This document shows, piece after piece, positions 61,490 to 64,000 of a DNA stretch of 64,000 nucleotides. Location: NCBI GenBank assembly GCA_944321365.1, contig CALULA010000002.1, forward strand, positions 186,001-250,000. The letters are read 5' to 3'. Source of the DNA: an uncultured Paraprevotella sp. Lineage in GTDB: Bacteria; Bacteroidota; Bacteroidia; Bacteroidales; Bacteroidaceae. The position numbers were made by a program, and so were the translations under genes. The stretch's first letter is position 1, and every line of letters starts with the position of its first letter. The notes below the pieces were generated by a model that had not been told where the DNA came from, ran no database searches, and was given only the letters and a program-made list of their open reading frames with translations.

Positions 61490-63289
61490 TTACATACGCT
61501 CAGGGACTTCAATGCCCAATAGCCCCATGCCGGTACGGATTACCTTACTGATTTCTGCAGAAAGGGCAAGGCGGAATATTTTCTTGTCATTGTCTGCCTC
61601 GTGCAGGATGCTGAAATCGTGATAGAATTGGTTGTATTCTTTCACAAGTTCGTAGCAATAGTTGGCGATGCAGCTGGGATTGTAATCATTGCCTGCCTGT
61701 TTGACGACATCGGTAAATTCGGATATCTTTTGGATGAGTGCGATTTCCTTTTCGTTCAATGCCGTATGTACGGATAAGGTTTCCGGTACGCAAAGTCCCG
61801 ATTCCTGCGCTTTGCGTAGGATGGAGCGGATTCTGGCGTATGTATATTGGATAAACGGTCCCGTGTTTCCGTTGAAGTCAATACTTTCTGCCGGATTGAA
61901 GAGCATGTTTTTGCGGGCGTCCACTTTCAGTATGAAATATTTCAGTGCGCCCAGTCCCACGATGCGTGCTATTTCGTTGGCCTCCTCTTCGCTCAGATCT
62001 GTCAGTTTGTTGATCTTGTCTTCCGACATTCTCTTTGCGTTGTTAATCATTTCTGCGATGAGATCGTCCGCATCCACTACGGTTCCTTCGCGGCTTTTCA
62101 TTTTGCCGTTGGGCAGTTCCACCATGCCATAGGAGAAGTGTACGAGATCTTTTCCCCATTCAAATCCCAGTCTGTCTAATAGTATGGAAAGAACCTGGAA
62201 ATGATAATTTTGTTCGTTGCCCACAACGTAAATCATTTTGTTGATGGGATAGTCGCGGAAGCGTAGTTTGGCTGTACCGATATCTTGCGTCATGTAGACG
62301 GATGTACCGTCCGAACGGAGCAGCAGTTTCTCATCCAGTCCTTCTGAGGTGAGGTCAGCCCATACGGAACCGTCCTCTTTACGATAGAACAATCCCTTTT
62401 CCAGTCCTTCCTGAACAGCTTTTTTGCCTTCTATATAAGTCTCGGATTCATAATATATCTTATCGAAGCTGACGCCTAAAGCTTTATAAGTTTCATCGAA
62501 TCCGGCGTAGACCCAGTCGTTCATTTTACGCCAAAGGGCACGCACCTCCGGGTCGTTGTTTTCCCATTTGACCAGCATCTCACGTGCTTCTTTGATGAGC
62601 GGAGCCTCATTTTTGGCTTCTTCCTCGCTCATGCCGCTGTCTGTCAGCTCCTTGATCTGTTCTTTGTAGTGCTTGTCAAACGCCACATAGTAATCTCCGA
62701 TGAGATGATCCCCCTTGATGCCGGTGCTTTCGGGAGTGGCTCCATTGCCATACTTTAACCATGCGAGCATGCTCTTACAGATGTGTATGCCGCGGTCGTT
62801 CACGATGTTCGTTTTTACGACGCGGTTGCCGTTGGCCGCCATGATGTTGGCCAAGGCCCATCCTAAAAGATTGTTGCGTACGTGCCCCAAATGCAACGGC
62901 TTGTTGGTGTTGGGCGAGGAGTACTCTATCATCACCAGCGGTGACTTGTCTGTAGCTTCAGTCAGGCCGAATTTGTCGTTGTGATGAATGTCATTGAGCA
63001 GACTGATCCAGCTTTGAGAGGATATGATGAGGTTGAGAAATCCTTTTACGGCATTGAAATCAGCAACGACGTCCGGTATTTCTTTTTTTAAGAAATCGCC
63101 AAGGTCCTGAGCGGTTTCCTCCGGTTTTTTATGCGAGATCTTCAGAAAAGGAAAGACTACTATGGTCAGATGACCGGTAAATTCCTTTTTTGTTTTTTGG
63201 AGTTGGACAGTTTCGGGAGCGATTTCCTGACCATATAGATTTTGGATGCCGCGAACTACGGCAGATGTGATTCTATTTTCTATTTCCAT
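61490..63289 (-). CDS. argS: Arginyl-tRNA synthetase
   Basis: A 599-residue class I synthetase. An N-terminal additional domain (about residues 1-90) precedes HLGHVRNNLLGWALAN, the HIGH-type motif (HLGH); LPNGKMKSREGTVV lies where the KMSKS motif stands and shows the degenerate form common to ArgS; the C-terminal DALR anticodon-binding domain ends in RTGMGLLGIEVPERM. It charges tRNA-Arg. ArgS needs its tRNA for activation. It is first in the minus-strand group argS-rnhA-LtaS-like. Confidence 0.96.
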   Translation of the reverse strand: MEIENRITSAVVRGIQNLYGQEIAPETVQLQKTKKEFTGHLTIVVFPFLKISHKKPEETAQDLGDFLKKEIPDVVADFNAVKGFLNLIISSQSWISLLNDIHHNDKFGLTEATDKSPLVMIEYSSPNTNKPLHLGHVRNNLLGWALANIMAANGNRVVKTNIVNDRGIHICKSMLAWLKYGNGATPESTGIKGDHLIGDYYVAFDKHYKEQIKELTDSGMSEEEAKNEAPLIKEAREMLVKWENNDPEVRALWRKMNDWVYAGFDETYKALGVSFDKIYYESETYIEGKKAVQEGLEKGLFYRKEDGSVWADLTSEGLDEKLLLRSDGTSVYMTQDIGTAKLRFRDYPINKMIYVVGNEQNYHFQVLSILLDRLGFEWGKDLVHFSYGMVELPNGKMKSREGTVVDADDLIAEMINNAKRMSEDKINKLTDLSEEEANEIARIVGLGALKYFILKVDARKNMLFNPAESIDFNGNTGPFIQYTYARIRSILRKAQESGLCVPETLSVHTALNEKEIALIQKISEFTDVVKQAGNDYNPSCIANYCYELVKEYNQFYHDFSILHEADNDKKIFRLALSAEISKVIRTGMGLLGIEVPERM

Positions 63290-63317
63290 TGTCTTTTATT
63301 ACCTATGATTCAGGCTG

Positions 63318-63349
63318 CAAAGATACACAATAAAAAAGAGAGAAGCAAA
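63318..63349 (-). promoter_or_regulatory. Promoter of argS
   Basis: On the minus strand, TTTG (63346-63349), 20 bases, then TATCTTTG (63318-63325). The -33 lies within the terminator of the HU gene, so the two signals overlap. Confidence 0.7.
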
Positions 63350-63369
63350 AACTTGCTTCTCTCTTTTTT
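63332..63369. terminator. Terminator after the HU gene
   Basis: AAAAAAGAGAGAAGCAA (63332-63348) pairs with TTGCTTCTCTCTTTTTT (63353-63369) around AAAC. With A and T runs at both ends it can stop transcription in both directions; it follows the HU stop by 22 bases. Confidence 0.85.
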
Positions 63370-63391
63370 ATGATAAGACAGGGGTTATTGC

Positions 63392-63664
63392 TTACTGAAG
63401 TGCGTCGTTCAATTCCGCTCCTGCTTTGAACTTGACTGCTTTCTTGGCTGCAATCGTAATTTGTTCTTTCGTTCTGGGGTTGATGCCGGTGCGGCTGGGG
63501 CGTTCGCTCACAGAAAAGGTTCCGAAGCCGATCAAGGCAATCTTGTCTCCTTTCTTCAGTGCGTCAGAGATGGCGTTGAGAGTGGCGTCCAAGGCTTTCT
63601 TTGAATCAGCCTTGCTCAATCCGGCGTTTTCCGCGATGGCATTGATAAGTTCTGTTTTGTTCAT
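63392..63664 (-). CDS. HU-family DNA-binding protein
   Basis: A 90-residue histone-like protein. NKTELINAIAENAGLSKADS begins the helical dimer body; GDKIALIGFGTFSVSERPSR is the family signature and GINPRTKEQITI the DNA-minor-groove arm with the conserved proline. It bends and compacts DNA in the nucleoid. It has its own near-perfect promoter and a terminator. It could be the HU protein or a close paralogue. Confidence 0.95.
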   Translation of the reverse strand: MNKTELINAIAENAGLSKADSKKALDATLNAISDALKKGDKIALIGFGTFSVSERPSRTGINPRTKEQITIAAKKAVKFKAGAELNDALQ

Positions 63665-63717
63665 TTGAGAAATAATTTAAAGTAGATAATTAATGTCATT
63701 TTTCACATCTTGCACTG

Positions 63718-63748
63718 CAAATGTATGTAAATTAGCTGTTAAAACAAA
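63718..63748 (-). promoter_or_regulatory. Promoter of the HU gene
   Basis: On the minus strand, TTTG (63745-63748), 19 bases, then TACATTTG (63718-63725): an exact match to both elements, 53 bases before the ATG. Confidence 0.85.
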
Positions 63749-63806
63749 TTTTTTCATTGAAAAAATATTTCTTTTTATGAAAAAGAACAAGCTTGCTTTG
63801 GATAAA

Positions 63807-63839
63807 CTTGAAGGAAATGGAAGAAAATTACTAATTTTG
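63807..63839 (+). promoter_or_regulatory. Promoter of the rhomboid gene
   Basis: CTTG (63807-63810), 21 bases, then TAATTTTG (63832-63839), an exact TAnnTTTG match. The ATG at 63872 follows 32 bases later. Confidence 0.6.
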
Positions 63840-63871
63840 CGCCTGAAACCAATTTTGAAATTGACTGTAAT

Positions 63872-64000
63872 ATGATGAATATGCCTCCCGTAACGAAGAA
63901 CCTTATTATAATTAATGTGTTGTTCTTCTTAGGCAAGATGGTAGCCGTGAGATATGGAGTGGATCTTGACAACCTTTTGGGATTGCACTTCTTTCTTGCT
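63872..64000 (+). CDS. Rhomboid-family intramembrane protease, N-terminal part
   Basis: The gene runs off the window after 43 codons. The start MMNMPPVTKNLIIINVLFFL and GVDLDNLLGLHFFL, with a first membrane segment, are typical of the opening of bacterial rhomboid proteases. The catalytic GxSG serine and histidine lie beyond the window, so activity cannot be checked. A good promoter lies upstream and it is divergent from the HU gene. Confidence 0.7.
   Translation, partial: MMNMPPVTKNLIIINVLFFLGKMVAVRYGVDLDNLLGLHFFLA

Noticed and set aside
1..64000. tRNA, rRNA, insertion sequences or prophage
   Set aside because: No cloverleaf, rRNA segment, transposase or integrase was recognised on reading both strands.

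Overview
This window reads as a chromosomal segment from a Bacteroidales bacterium, probably Bacteroides or Phocaeicola. Promoters have the Bacteroidetes form (a -33 TTTG and a -7 TAnnTTTG about 19-20 bp apart) and Shine-Dalgarno sequences are mostly weak. Gene content is also typical: a uridine-kinase-like protein with a TGS domain, the long form of IspG, a surface lipoprotein with an acidic export signal, RNase H with a viroplasmin domain, and GH3-family, DUF3108 and DUF5672 proteins. Genus is an inference; no rRNA or tRNA gene was seen.

Layout. 0-5 kb: the end of a Sir2 deacylase, rubredoxin, a membrane acyltransferase, a decayed AraC-type regulator with other coding debris, and a Na/phosphate cotransporter divergent from a P-loop kinase. 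6.6-9.6 kb: a minus-strand operon (cation efflux, NAD-dependent reductase, PAP2 enzyme) that may act in lipid metabolism. 9.6-18.1 kb: rnr, then rpoN, a PAP2-fold protein, purE, ispG and cysS. 18.1-19.3 kb: a gene-poor convergent gap with palindromes and a phased repeat. 19.3-24.5 kb: TonB receptor, beta-helix lipoprotein and metallophosphoesterase. 25-31.7 kb: xylB, xylA and a large secreted GH30 hydrolase, next to a Crp-type regulator. 32.8-41 kb: GH3-family protein, Ig-like lipoprotein, DUF3108 protein, acpP-fabF-rnc and pdxB. 41-55.4 kb: a lipid A/LPS-core cluster (LpxL-like acyltransferase, UDP-galactopyranose mutase, a WaaP-like kinase, eight glycosyltransferases, a DUF5672 protein, an MsbA-like exporter). 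56-58.9 kb: a small exported protein, DedA, and a Pit phosphate transporter with its DUF47 partner. 59-64 kb: argS, rnhA and an LtaS-like sulfatase-fold protein, then HU and the start of a rhomboid protease.

How the genes fit together. Phosphate handling recurs (NptA-PhoU, Pit-DUF47, two PAP2-fold proteins, a TonB-linked phosphoesterase). The 41-55 kb cluster should build and flip a galactofuranose-containing, phosphorylated LPS core. The xylose genes link an extracellular hydrolase to entry into the pentose phosphate pathway.

The most unusual signal is non-coding. Three separate intergenic gaps (near 18.6, 32.74 and 55.9 kb) carry an 8-base core like TTGCGCAA, repeated with starts exactly 22 bp apart while the bases between the cores differ. 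This fits neither coding sequence nor a simple tandem duplication. It looks like an array of protein-binding or architectural sites on one face of the helix.
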